Below are positions 1-8,850 of a DNA stretch of 32,792 nucleotides, one piece after another. Under the pieces are notes generated by a model. That model made no database searches. It was not told where the DNA came from and saw nothing but the letters and a program-made list of their open reading frames with translations. The position numbers and the translations under genes are program-made. This DNA comes from Vulcanibacillus modesticaldus (GTDB lineage: Bacteria; Bacillota; Bacilli; Tepidibacillales; Tepidibacillaceae), in the NCBI RefSeq assembly GCF_001730235.1, contig NZ_MIJF01000020.1, forward strand, positions 1-32,792, in the 5' to 3' direction. Position 1 is the first letter of the stretch, and every line of letters begins with the position of its first letter.

Positions 1-2
1 TA

Positions 3-230
3 GAAAGAGTATTTGCAGATATGAAAGAGAAACATGGTTTGCGTTGGACTACGTTAAGAGGTTTGAAAAAAGTCTCGATGCAGGCGATGTTAGTTTTTGC
101 TGCCATGAATTTGAAAAAGCTAGCGAATTGGACGTGGAAGAGACGTCCGAATCGCTCTCAATTTTTTATTTCATCCAAGATTTTAAGCATTTTTGACAAA
201 AATAACTTCATACTAGGTAATTTAGCATGA
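3..230 (+). CDS. IS1182-type transposase, C-terminal end (cut by window start)
   Basis: The frame is open from the first complete codon at base 3 and begins ERVFADMKEKHG, followed by RWTTLRGLKK and the run AMLVFAAMNLKKLANWTW. This matches my memory of the C-terminal end of IS1182-family DDE transposases, which move DNA by cut-and-paste through a DDE active site. The conserved E in ERVFADMKEKHG is probably the last catalytic residue. About 75 residues are visible; the rest lies left of the window, so intactness cannot be judged. The ATG at 21 is internal, not a start. The gene sits directly upstream of spoVD, inside a conserved chromosomal cluster, so it is an insertion. Confidence 0.8.
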   Translation, partial: ERVFADMKEKHGLRWTTLRGLKKVSMQAMLVFAAMNLKKLANWTWKRRPNRSQFFISSKILSIFDKNNFILGNLA

Positions 231-247
231 GGTTAGTCTTCAGTCTG

Positions 248-271
248 AAGTCACAAGAGTGACTTTTTTTT
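248..271 (+). terminator. Rho-independent terminator after the transposase
   Basis: A 7-bp stem AAGTCAC/GTGACTT (248-254 with 259-265), loop AAGA, is followed by a run of T to 271. It would stop element transcription, and any transcription from further upstream, before spoVD. Confidence 0.75.
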
Positions 272-355
272 GTAGTTGCCCCTCAAAGCTCGTTCTATCG
301 TTTAATCAAATTGAATAATCTGATATAGAGAGTTAAATTCAGAGGGGGATGCAAA

Positions 356-2275
356 GTGCGGCTTGTTTCTCAAGTAATGGTCAGACGGAGAATATTGACG
401 TCATTATTTGTTGGAATTTTAATATTTACTTCACTGATTGCAAGACTTGGATACATTCAATTGATAAAAGGGAACTGGCTAGCACTTAAAGCTGAAGATT
501 TACTGAATAGGGAGATTCCAGTTGAGGCAAGAAGGGGAAAAATTTTAGATCGGAATGGTCAAGTATTGGCAATGAATATTAGTTCTCCAACAGTTATAGC
601 TATTCCGGTACAAATAAAAGATCCTAGTATGACTGCAAAGGAATTGGCCAATATCCTTAATCAAAGTGAGCAGAAAATATATAAATTGATAACAAAAAAG
701 GTATTGATGGTAAAAATCGCAAGAAAAATATCAGAGGAAAAAGCGAATCAAATTCAAGCACTTAGATTACCAGGTATTGCAATCACTGAGGAGAGTAAAA
801 GATATTACCCAGAGAAGGATCTTGCTTCCCATGTCTTAGGGTTTGTTGGAATTGATAATCAAGGTTTAGCAGGCGTTGAGGTGGTTTATGAAAAATTGTT
901 GAAAGGAAGGAATGGTTCTATAACCTTTTTTGCTGATGCTAGTGGTAGAAAAATGCCTAATCAAGAAGAAACTTATAAGCCACCAAAGGATGGATATACC
1001 CTAGTATTAACCTTAGATAAACAGATTCAGTCTTTTCTTGAAAGAGAATTAGATCAAGCGATGCTCAAATACGATGCAGAAAATGCTCTAGCAATCGCTA
1101 TGGATCCTAAGACGGGCGAAATTCTTGGCATGGCAAGTAGACCGAATTATGATCCTGAACATTTTGCTGATTATCCAAGTGAAGTATATAATAGGAATTT
1201 GCCTATCTGGATGGCCTACGAACCGGGATCTACTTTTAAAATAATTACCCTGGCAGCCGCATTAGATGAAGACGTGATTAGCTTAAGTGACAATTTTTAC
1301 GATCCGGGATATATTGAAGTGGCGGGTCAAAAAATAAAGTGTTGGAAGAGAGAAGGGCATGGTTCTGAAAGTTTTTTAGAGGTTGTTGAGAACTCTTGTA
1401 ACCCCGGATTTGTGGTTATGGGACAGAAATTAGGTAAGGAAAAATTGTTTCAATATATAAAAGCATTTGGTTTTGGTGAAAAAACGGGAATAGATTTAAG
1501 AGGTGAACAAAAAGGAATTTTGTTCGATCTAGATAATGTAGGTCCCGTAGAACTAGCCACAACTTCCTTTGGTCAAGGAGTTTCAGTGACACCTATTCAA
1601 CAAGTTGTTGCAGTGTCTGCGGCTATTAATGGAGGAATATTATATACCCCCCATATTCTTAAAGAGGTTCGTGACCCTGTTACTAATGAAGTATTAACCG
1701 TTATAAAACCAGAGGCGAAACGGCGGGTTATTTCCCAAGAAACATCTAGGGAAGTTAGGTTGGCCCTTGAAAGTGTAGTTGCTAAAGGAACAGGTAGAAA
1801 TGCTTTTATAGATGGTTATCGAGTGGCAGGAAAAACCGGAACAGCTCAAAAAATCGGCCCTACTGGAGGATATTTAAAGAATAATTACATTGTTTCATTC
1901 ATTGGATTAGCACCTGCAGATGACCCACAAATTGTTGTTTATGTTGCTGTCGATAACCCCAAGGGCATTCAATTTGGTGGAGTAGTGGCTGCTCCAATCG
2001 TAAAAAATATCTTAGAAAGTACTTTGCAATATTTAGAAGTAGCTCCAAGGAAAGAGCAGATAACAAAAGAATATCGATATGGTTTAGATATACCATATGT
2101 TGAAGTTCCAAATTTAATTGGTTATTCTAAACAGCAACTAAGACAAAATTTATATATTAATTTTAACCTAGAAATTGATGGAGATGGTGATATCGTAGTC
2201 CAACAAATACCAAAACCTGGAACAAGAGTAGAAAAAGGTTCAACAATTCGTTTGTATTTTGGTGACAAAGAGTGA
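356..2275 (+). CDS. spoVD: Sporulation penicillin-binding protein SpoVD (class B transpeptidase)
   Basis: This class B PBP cross-links peptidoglycan; in B. subtilis SpoVD makes spore cortex together with SpoVE. The 639-aa protein has an N-terminal membrane anchor (about residues 11-32), a dimerisation domain, and a transpeptidase domain with all three catalytic motifs: S292-T-F-K295, S347-C-N349 and K493-T-G495. One PASTA domain ends the protein (about 579-636). A single PASTA and this length fit SpoVD (about 646 aa in B. subtilis) better than Pbp2B, which is longer with two PASTA domains. The GTG start is preceded by AGAGGGGG at 341-348. No convincing sigma-E or sigma-A promoter is visible in the 70 bases left after the insertion sequence. 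It could also serve as the vegetative division PBP if no pbpB exists elsewhere. Confidence 0.88.
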   Translation: MRLVSQVMVRRRILTSLFVGILIFTSLIARLGYIQLIKGNWLALKAEDLLNREIPVEARRGKILDRNGQVLAMNISSPTVIAIPVQIKDPSMTAKELANILNQSEQKIYKLITKKVLMVKIARKISEEKANQIQALRLPGIAITEESKRYYPEKDLASHVLGFVGIDNQGLAGVEVVYEKLLKGRNGSITFFADASGRKMPNQEETYKPPKDGYTLVLTLDKQIQSFLERELDQAMLKYDAENALAIAMDPKTGEILGMASRPNYDPEHFADYPSEVYNRNLPIWMAYEPGSTFKIITLAAALDEDVISLSDNFYDPGYIEVAGQKIKCWKREGHGSESFLEVVENSCNPGFVVMGQKLGKEKLFQYIKAFGFGEKTGIDLRGEQKGILFDLDNVGPVELATTSFGQGVSVTPIQQVVAVSAAINGGILYTPHILKEVRDPVTNEVLTVIKPEAKRRVISQETSREVRLALESVVAKGTGRNAFIDGYRVAGKTGTAQKIGPTGGYLKNNYIVSFIGLAPADDPQIVVYVAVDNPKGIQFGGVVAAPIVKNILESTLQYLEVAPRKEQITKEYRYGLDIPYVEVPNLIGYSKQQLRQNLYINFNLEIDGDGDIVVQQIPKPGTRVEKGSTIRLYFGDKE

Positions 2276-2303
2276 AAAGGAGATTAAAATAGATATTATA
2301 ATT

Positions 2304-2335
2304 GCCAGGAAAATATTTTTGTATACCTGGCTTTT
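2304..2335 (+). terminator. Probable terminator between spoVD and murE
   Basis: Stem GCCAGG/CCTGGC (2304-2309 with 2326-2331) with a 16-nt loop, followed by TTTT. The stem is short and the loop wide, so it may be leaky. It separates spoVD from the promoter of murE. Confidence 0.5.
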
Positions 2336-2345
2336 CTTGTGATAA

Positions 2346-2376
2346 TTGACTTTTTTATCGGATTTTTGTCTATAAT
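2346..2376 (+). promoter_or_regulatory. Sigma-A-like promoter of murE
   Basis: TTGACT at 2346-2351 and a perfect TATAAT at 2371-2376 with a 19-nt spacer, slightly long. It lies 26 nt upstream of the murE start, after the spoVD terminator. This lets the mur genes be expressed in growth independently of the sporulation gene upstream. Confidence 0.65.
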
Positions 2377-2402
2377 GAGAGTATGATAGGGGAGGAGTAT
2401 AG

Positions 2403-3890
2403 ATGAATTTATTACAATTAGTGGAACCTTTAATAACCGCAAAAGTTATTGGAGATATAGACATTGAAATAGATGGAATAAAGGTAGATTCAAGGCAAGT
2501 AGAAAAGGGAGATCTATTTTTATGCCTATCAGGTTTTCAAGTAGACGGACACGATTATGCAAAACAGGCAGTAGAAAATGGAGCAGTTGCCATAGTTTGT
2601 GAGAAGGAACTACCTATAGAAATTCCCCAGATCATCGTTAAAGATTCTCGATTTGCAATGGCACTAATAGCAGATATTTATTATGATCATCCATCACATA
2701 GATTAAAAGTAATCGGTGTAACTGGGACAAATGGAAAGACAACTACAACACATTTAATAGAAAAAATACTTGACGATCATGGTCATTTAGCTGGTTTAAT
2801 TGGAACTATCAAAATGAAAATTGGCAATGAAGTTTTTGATGTAAAAAATACAACACCTGATGCCCTTGAATTGCAAAAAAGCTTTGCAAAAATGCTAGAT
2901 GTTGGCTCTGATTATGCAATCATGGAAGTATCTTCCCATGCACTAGATATTGGAAGGGTAAGAGGAGTTCAATACCATATTGCAGTATTTACTAATTTGA
3001 CTCAAGATCATTTGGATTTCCATGAAACTATGGAAAAATATCGCGAAGCTAAAGGTTTACTTTTTTCACAAATGGGTAATACATACGACTCAAATGTTAA
3101 AAAGAACAAATACGCTGTATTAAATGCCGATGATCGAGCAAGTGAGTATTACAAGAGAATTACCGCTGCGCAAGTGATTACTTATGGGATAGATAAAGAA
3201 GCAGACGTAAGGGCTACTAAGATAGTTATTTCTTCTCATGGAACCAGTTTTATCTTAGAAAGTTTTAGAGGGACAATTGAGATTAATCTGAAGATGATCG
3301 GTAAGTTTAGCGTATATAATGCATTAGCAGCAACAGCCGTCGCATTAATTGAAGGGATTTCACTTGAAAAAATAAAGAGAAGTTTAGAAGCGATACCGGG
3401 TGTTGATGGGCGTTTTGAGTCAGTGAATCTCGGCCAAGATTTTACGGTCCTAGTAGACTATGCCCATACACCAGATAGTTTGGAAAATGTATTAAAAACA
3501 ATTAAGGAATTTGTTAAAGGAAAAATATATTGTGTTTTTGGGGCTGGAGGAGATCGTGATCGAACTAAAAGGCCTTTGATGGGTGAAATAGCAATGAAAT
3601 ATAGTGATTTTGCTGTTGTTACCTCTGATAATCCAAGGACAGAGGACCCACAAAAAATTATTAATGATATTCTAGTGGGGATTGAGAGAGTCTCCAAAGA
3701 AAACTCAAAATATATTGCTATATTAGATAGAAAGCAGGCAATAGAGTATGCAATTAATAATGCACAGGCTAATGACGTAGTATTAATAGCTGGAAAGGGC
3801 CACGAAACATATCAAATTTTAAAAGATGAAGTAATTCATTTTGATGATAGGGAAGTTGCAAAAGAGGCGATAAGGGGTAGGATTTCATGA
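2403..3890 (+). CDS. murE: UDP-MurNAc-L-Ala-D-Glu:meso-diaminopimelate ligase MurE
   Basis: Cytoplasmic ATP-dependent Mur ligase that adds the third residue of the peptidoglycan stem peptide. The 495-aa protein has the N-terminal UDP-binding domain, the ATP loop G108-T-N-G-K112-T-T in the central domain, the EAKGLLF segment with the probable carbamylated lysine, and D409-N-P-R412 in the C-terminal domain. The DNPR motif is the known marker of meso-diaminopimelate rather than lysine specificity, so this organism should have A1-gamma type wall chemistry. The start ATG follows GGGGAGGAG at 2390-2398. The stop overlaps the murF start by ATGA. Confidence 0.96.
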   Translation: MNLLQLVEPLITAKVIGDIDIEIDGIKVDSRQVEKGDLFLCLSGFQVDGHDYAKQAVENGAVAIVCEKELPIEIPQIIVKDSRFAMALIADIYYDHPSHRLKVIGVTGTNGKTTTTHLIEKILDDHGHLAGLIGTIKMKIGNEVFDVKNTTPDALELQKSFAKMLDVGSDYAIMEVSSHALDIGRVRGVQYHIAVFTNLTQDHLDFHETMEKYREAKGLLFSQMGNTYDSNVKKNKYAVLNADDRASEYYKRITAAQVITYGIDKEADVRATKIVISSHGTSFILESFRGTIEINLKMIGKFSVYNALAATAVALIEGISLEKIKRSLEAIPGVDGRFESVNLGQDFTVLVDYAHTPDSLENVLKTIKEFVKGKIYCVFGAGGDRDRTKRPLMGEIAMKYSDFAVVTSDNPRTEDPQKIINDILVGIERVSKENSKYIAILDRKQAIEYAINNAQANDVVLIAGKGHETYQILKDEVIHFDDREVAKEAIRGRIS

Positions 3891-5257
3891 AATTAGAACT
3901 TAAAGAAATTATTCAAGCTGTTAAAGGAAGATTAGATTCAAATACCGATAATATTTTAGTTAGTGGTATAAGCACTGATTCCAGAGATATTAATAAAGGA
4001 GATTTATTTATCCCCTTAGTTGGAGAACGATTTGATGGACATTCATACATCAAACAAGCTGAAGAAAATGGTGCAATTGCAGCCATGTGGCAAGAGTCCA
4101 GACCTATCCCAGACACAAATATACCTTTAATATTAGTCTCTGATACTCTAAAAGCTTTACAACATTTGGCTAGAGCATATCGAGAGAGGATTAACCCGAT
4201 AGTTGTTGGAGTGACTGGAAGCAATGGGAAGACAACTACTAAAGATTTAATAGCTTCAATCCTAGCATTGAAGTATAGAGTTCATAAGACCAAAGGAAAT
4301 CTAAATAATCATATCGGTGTACCACTAACCATTCTTTCAATGCCAGAGGATGCCGAAGTTGCTGTAATCGAGATGGGAATGAGTGCTCCTGGTGAAATTG
4401 AAGTTTTATCACTAATAGCTAAACCAGATATAGTGGTTATCACAAATATTGGTGAATCTCACATAGAGTTTTTGAAAACCAGAGAAAATATCGCAAAAGC
4501 GAAATTAGAAATTCTCAAAGGTCTTCAGCCAAAGGGATTGGCTATTTTGCCTGGTGATGAGTCATTAATTAGAGCAGCAATAACTGATTTTGATGAGTCT
4601 ATTCAGGTTATTTGGGTAGGAAAAGAAGCGGTTAATAATAGCTATCCAATTGAAATTAGAATGGATGATACTGAGCAAGTTAACTTCGTTGATAATGAGC
4701 AAACTAGGTATTCATTACCTTTATTAGGGGTTCATAATGTCATTAATGCATTAATGGCAATTCAGATTGGTAAGAAGTTAAATGTTCCGATAAGTGATAT
4801 CAAAAAAGGTTTGGCTAACCTTCAATTAACAGGAATGCGACTCGAAAAACTTCGAGGAAGGAATGGTAGTTTAATACTAAATGATACATATAATGCTAGT
4901 CCTACTTCGATGAAAGCTAGCTTACGATTATTAGCCTCACTTAAACAGTACAGTAAAAAAATAGCTGTGTTAGGGGACATGCTCGAACTGGGAAATCATG
5001 CTCATGAATATCATCTAGAGGTTGGAGAATTTTGTGCCGACTTGGGAATCGATAAGTTAATAGTCACTGGATCTCTTGGGGAATTGATTGCAAAAGGGGC
5101 AATTGCAGGTGGTTTAAATAAGAATGATGTTTACTACATAAAAGATTTAAATCAAATTCCTGAGATTGTTCTTCAATTCTCAAATCCGCAGACTGCAATC
5201 TTAGTTAAGGGTTCGAGAGGAGTTAGACTAGAAAAAGTTGTGGATCGACTTGTTTAA
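3887..5257 (+). CDS. murF: UDP-MurNAc-tripeptide:D-Ala-D-Ala ligase MurF
   Basis: Last cytoplasmic Mur ligase: it adds D-Ala-D-Ala to give UDP-MurNAc-pentapeptide. The 456-aa protein carries the Mur ligase ATP loop G111-S-N-G-K115-T-T-T, the NIGESHIEFL segment of the central domain and the NDTYNASPTSM segment of the C-terminal domain, both typical of MurF. It begins in the ATGA overlap with murE, so the two are translationally coupled. Having murF here differs from B. subtilis, where it lies elsewhere, and resembles many other Gram-positive dcw clusters. Confidence 0.95.
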   Translation: MKLELKEIIQAVKGRLDSNTDNILVSGISTDSRDINKGDLFIPLVGERFDGHSYIKQAEENGAIAAMWQESRPIPDTNIPLILVSDTLKALQHLARAYRERINPIVVGVTGSNGKTTTKDLIASILALKYRVHKTKGNLNNHIGVPLTILSMPEDAEVAVIEMGMSAPGEIEVLSLIAKPDIVVITNIGESHIEFLKTRENIAKAKLEILKGLQPKGLAILPGDESLIRAAITDFDESIQVIWVGKEAVNNSYPIEIRMDDTEQVNFVDNEQTRYSLPLLGVHNVINALMAIQIGKKLNVPISDIKKGLANLQLTGMRLEKLRGRNGSLILNDTYNASPTSMKASLRLLASLKQYSKKIAVLGDMLELGNHAHEYHLEVGEFCADLGIDKLIVTGSLGELIAKGAIAGGLNKNDVYYIKDLNQIPEIVLQFSNPQTAILVKGSRGVRLEKVVDRLV

Positions 5258-5317
5258 CGAATTTAATTCTACTTTAAATAAATTTACTTTTTAGGAAGAA
5301 AAGGGGATATATCTACG

Positions 5318-6280
5318 ATGGAAATAAGAATTATTATTTTTACTATAATTGCGGCATTATTAATATCTACTTTACTTGGTCCTTTGTTTATTCCAATTCT
5401 TAGAAAACTTAAATTTGGACAATCGATTAGGGAAGAAGGACCTAAGTTGCATCAAAAAAAAGCTGGAACACCAACTATGGGTGGAATCATAATATACTTT
5501 GCATTAATATTAACAGTTATAAAATTTTCACCCCTAACCCCTAATTTGTATTTATTACTACTTGTTACATTGGGATTTGGTTTTTTGGGTTTTCTTGATG
5601 ATTTTATCAAGATTGTGAAGAAGCGTAATTTAGGTTTGACAGCAAAACAAAAATTATTTGGACAATTATTTATTTCTTCGATGTTATATTATTTTTTATC
5701 CCAAAATGGTCATGATACGGTTGTTTATATCCCAGGGCAATCTTGGGGAATTGATTTGGGATGGCTTTATTTTCCTTTTATCTTATTATTAACAATAGGT
5801 ACGACCAATGCAGTAAATTTAACTGATGGTTTAGACGGGCTATTAGCAGGAAGTAGTGCTATATCCTTTGGGGCTTTTTCAATCATTGCTTTAAAGACAA
5901 CTCAATATGAAGTTGCCATTTTTGGTGCTGCCATGGTAGGGGTTGTTTTAGGTTTTTTAGTTTTCAATGCTCATCCAGCAAAGGTGTTTATGGGGGATAC
6001 TGGTTCTTTAGGTATTGGAGGAGCATTAGCTACGATGGCTATTTTAACCAAAACCGAATTGTTGTTGATCATCATTGGAGGAGTTTATGTTATTGAGACT
6101 TTATCTGTAATTATTCAAGTAATATCTTTTCAAACACGTGGTAAACGGGTTTTCAGGATGAGTCCGATTCATCACCATTTTGAGCTTTCGGGTTGGTCAG
6201 AATGGAAAGTAGTAACCTTCTTTTGGATTATCGGATTTATTTTTGCTGGAATTGGAATCTATCTCGAGGTGTTAAATTAA
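5318..6280 (+). CDS. mraY: Phospho-MurNAc-pentapeptide translocase MraY
   Basis: Integral membrane enzyme that transfers phospho-MurNAc-pentapeptide to undecaprenyl phosphate, making lipid I. The 320-aa protein has about ten hydrophobic segments and the family's catalytic motifs: D94-D95-F-I-K, N167-L-T-D170-G-L-D173, F-M-G-D227-T-G-S, and the SPIHHHFE motif (histidines 285-287). The start ATG follows AAAAGGGGA at about 5299-5307, a slightly long spacing; there is no better start nearby. A gap of 60 bases separates it from murF with no terminator. Its stop overlaps the murD start (TAATG). Confidence 0.96.
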   Translation: MEIRIIIFTIIAALLISTLLGPLFIPILRKLKFGQSIREEGPKLHQKKAGTPTMGGIIIYFALILTVIKFSPLTPNLYLLLLVTLGFGFLGFLDDFIKIVKKRNLGLTAKQKLFGQLFISSMLYYFLSQNGHDTVVYIPGQSWGIDLGWLYFPFILLLTIGTTNAVNLTDGLDGLLAGSSAISFGAFSIIALKTTQYEVAIFGAAMVGVVLGFLVFNAHPAKVFMGDTGSLGIGGALATMAILTKTELLLIIIGGVYVIETLSVIIQVISFQTRGKRVFRMSPIHHHFELSGWSEWKVVTFFWIIGFIFAGIGIYLEVLN

Positions 6281-7662
6281 TGGAAGTGAATTCAGTAGAA
6301 AATTATGAAGAGAAAAGGATCATTGTTCTGGGTTTAGCGAAAAGCGGAACAACTATCGCTAAGATTTTGCATCGATTTGGGGCTGATGTTACTGTTAATG
6401 ATGCTAAACCTGAGGATAAGTGTCCAGAAAAAAAAGAACTAGAAAAATTGGGAATCAAAGTAATTTGTGGTAGACATCCAGAGGATTTAATAGATGAGAA
6501 TGTTGATTTAGTCGTTAAAAATCCGGGTATTCCTTATTCAAATATTCTAATAGAGAAAGCGGTGCGATTAAATATTCCCGTAATTACGGAAGTGGAGATA
6601 GCATCAAAAATTTCTAAAGCACCTATTATAGGTATCACCGGCTCTAACGGAAAAACTACTACTACTACTCTAATAGGTGAAATTATTAAAAAAGCAGGAT
6701 TAGCTCCTATTGTTGCTGGTAATATCGGGACTGTCCTGAGTGAAGAAGCTTTGTTAGCAAAGGAAGAACAGGTATTAGTTGCAGAATTAAGCTCTTTTCA
6801 ATTGAAAGGGACTATCAATTTTAGACCACATATTGCTGTATTACTCAATATTTACCCTGCTCATCTTGATTACCATCAGAGTATTGAGGATTATATAGAT
6901 TCCAAGTCAAAGCTATTTTGTAATCAAAATGCAGAAGATTATGCGGTACTGAATGCAGAGTGTGAAACTTGCATTAACTTGAAATCAAAAATAAAGAGTC
7001 AAATATATCTTTTTTCTACTAAGAGCAAGGTTGAAAAAGGTGCTTATATTGAGGGTGGCAAAATATTTTGGGTTGATGGGACGAAGCAGGTTGAAATATT
7101 AAGCCTTTCGGAAATATTTTTAAAGGGTGCCCACTTAGAGAATGTCCTTGCTGCCATTGTAGCTACTAGGCTATACGGGGTAGATTTTGAGGCTATACGT
7201 TATGTATTACGCAACTTTAAAGGTGTTGAACATCGTTTAGAGTATGTTTTGACTACAAATAACAATATCATTTTTTATAATGATTCTAAGGCAACCAATC
7301 CACAGGCTACCATTACTGCTTTGTCAGCCTTTGAGCAATCGGTTATCCTTATAGCCGGGGGGTTAGATCGGGGAATTAGTTTTGAAGAGTTGATAGAACC
7401 ATTTAAAAAAGGCGTAAAATTTTTAATTACTTTCGGGCAAACAGCCGAAAAATTAAAAGAAATTGGTAGAATTGCAGGGATAGATCAATGTTTTGTCGTC
7501 GATAATGTTAATGAAGCTGTAAAATCAGCTTATTCTTTAGCAAATAATGGAGATATCGTTTTGCTTTCTCCTGCGTGCGCCAGTTGGGATATGTTCACCT
7601 CCTTTGAGGAACGAGGAAGAATGTTTAAGGAGGCTGTACATAAATATAAGAATGGGGGCTAG
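6280..7662 (+). CDS. murD: UDP-MurNAc-L-alanine:D-glutamate ligase MurD
   Basis: Adds D-glutamate, the second stem-peptide residue, to UDP-MurNAc-L-Ala in the cytoplasm. I start it at the ATG at 6280, which overlaps the mraY stop by one base and has GAGGTG at 6266-6271. The frame stays open 29 codons further up, but that lies inside mraY. The resulting 460-aa protein fits the family. It has an N-terminal Rossmann-like UDP-binding domain (VLGLAKSGTT), the ATP loop G121-S-N-G-K125-T-T, the NDSKATNPQAT segment and the SPACASWDMF segment near the C-terminus, both diagnostic of MurD. Confidence 0.95.
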   Translation: MEVNSVENYEEKRIIVLGLAKSGTTIAKILHRFGADVTVNDAKPEDKCPEKKELEKLGIKVICGRHPEDLIDENVDLVVKNPGIPYSNILIEKAVRLNIPVITEVEIASKISKAPIIGITGSNGKTTTTTLIGEIIKKAGLAPIVAGNIGTVLSEEALLAKEEQVLVAELSSFQLKGTINFRPHIAVLLNIYPAHLDYHQSIEDYIDSKSKLFCNQNAEDYAVLNAECETCINLKSKIKSQIYLFSTKSKVEKGAYIEGGKIFWVDGTKQVEILSLSEIFLKGAHLENVLAAIVATRLYGVDFEAIRYVLRNFKGVEHRLEYVLTTNNNIIFYNDSKATNPQATITALSAFEQSVILIAGGLDRGISFEELIEPFKKGVKFLITFGQTAEKLKEIGRIAGIDQCFVVDNVNEAVKSAYSLANNGDIVLLSPACASWDMFTSFEERGRMFKEAVHKYKNGG

Positions 7663-7737
7663 TTATTTATTTCAGTAAAAAAGCATGTTAAATTAACTGA
7701 TTAGCTCTCAAATTAGGTGCAAAGAGGTGTTCTATCG

Positions 7738-8835
7738 ATGGTACAACACAGATCTAACCCTGATTGGATAGTTATTATAGCTACTCTATTTCTCTTAGGA
7801 ATAGGAGTAGTTATGGTGTATAGTGCTAGTGCGGTATGGGCATATCGTGAGTTTGGTGACTGGTATTTTTATGCAAAGCGACAATTCCTATTTGCGGTAT
7901 TGGGAATTATTTCAATGTATCTTATGATGAATATAGACTACTGGGTTTGGAAAAAGTGGGCTAAAATTGGTCTGTTAACATTTTTCTTTTTGCTGGTTAT
8001 TGTTTTAATTCCTGGTATTGGTGTTACTCGGGGAGGAGCAACAAGTTGGCTAGGTGTTGGTTCGTTTGGTATTCAACCTTCTGAATTTATGAAATTGGGA
8101 ATGATTATTTACTTAGCAAAAATGTTTTCAGAGCGTCAGAAACAGATGGGTTCCTTTACCAAGGGACTTTTACCCCCACTAGCCATCCTGGGACTTGCAT
8201 TTGGTCTGATCATGATGCAACCCGATTTAGGAACGGGAGCGGTATTGGTAGGTACTGTTATTTTGATGATCTATACTGCAGGCGCTAGGATTAAACATCT
8301 AGTTAGTTTAATGCTAGTTGGAGTTATCGGGTTTATAGGTTTAGTGCTAGCAGCACCTTATAGGATCAAGAGGATAATCGCTTTTTTAGATCCATGGCAA
8401 GACCCGTTAGGTGCTGGATACCAATTAATCCAATCCCTCTATGCTATTGGTCCCGGCGGGTTAATGGGACTTGGTCTTGGAATGAGTCGTCAAAAGCACC
8501 TCTATGTTCCTGAACCACATACAGACTTTATCTTTTCCATCTTAGCTGAGGAGTTAGGTTTTATTGGTGGTACAACAGTATTACTATTATTCTTGATTTT
8601 ACTCTGGAGAGGTTTTAGAATAGCTATTACTGCACCAGATTTATTTGGTAGTTTTCTTGCCGTAGGGATCATCGGAATGATTGCTATTCAAGTTATAATA
8701 AATATTGGGGTTGTTACTGGATTGTTTCCCGTTACAGGAATTACTTTGCCGCTATTAAGTTCAGGAGGGTCATCTTTAACCCTTACTTTAACATCAATAG
8801 GTATTTTATTAAATATTTCACGCTATTCGCGTTAA
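7738..8835 (+). CDS. spoVE: SEDS lipid II polymerase SpoVE/FtsW
   Basis: SEDS-family glycosyltransferase that polymerises lipid II with a partner class B PBP; in B. subtilis the dcw-encoded copy is SpoVE, the cortex partner of SpoVD. The ATG at 7738 (365 aa) is chosen over the GTG at 7717 because GAGGTG at 7724-7729 lies at correct distance. About ten membrane segments are visible. Family motifs include MVYSASAVWA, the GATSWLGVGSFGIQPSEF segment, MMQPDLGTG, LDPWQDPLGAGYQ and PEPHTDFIFSILAEELG, with the invariant H261-T-D263-F. Sequence alone does not separate SpoVE from FtsW; synteny and spoVD nearby favour SpoVE. It may also act in vegetative division. Confidence 0.85.
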   Translation: MVQHRSNPDWIVIIATLFLLGIGVVMVYSASAVWAYREFGDWYFYAKRQFLFAVLGIISMYLMMNIDYWVWKKWAKIGLLTFFFLLVIVLIPGIGVTRGGATSWLGVGSFGIQPSEFMKLGMIIYLAKMFSERQKQMGSFTKGLLPPLAILGLAFGLIMMQPDLGTGAVLVGTVILMIYTAGARIKHLVSLMLVGVIGFIGLVLAAPYRIKRIIAFLDPWQDPLGAGYQLIQSLYAIGPGGLMGLGLGMSRQKHLYVPEPHTDFIFSILAEELGFIGGTTVLLLFLILLWRGFRIAITAPDLFGSFLAVGIIGMIAIQVIINIGVVTGLFPVTGITLPLLSSGGSSLTLTLTSIGILLNISRYSR

Positions 8836-8850
8836 TATGGGGATGATATT

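Larger units (their letters stand above)
1..283 (+). mobile_element. Right-hand part of an insertion sequence
   Basis: The transposase end is followed by a hairpin terminator at 248-271 and then by TGTAGTTGCCCCT at 271-283, which I take as the likely terminal inverted repeat. The exact boundary is a guess, because the left end and target duplication are outside the window. The following bases to 355 hold no other gene. Confidence 0.5.

Noticed and set aside
284-355. Sigma-E promoter for spoVD
   Set aside because: No pair of sequences resembling the sigma-E -35 and -10 elements at 13-15 nt spacing could be found.
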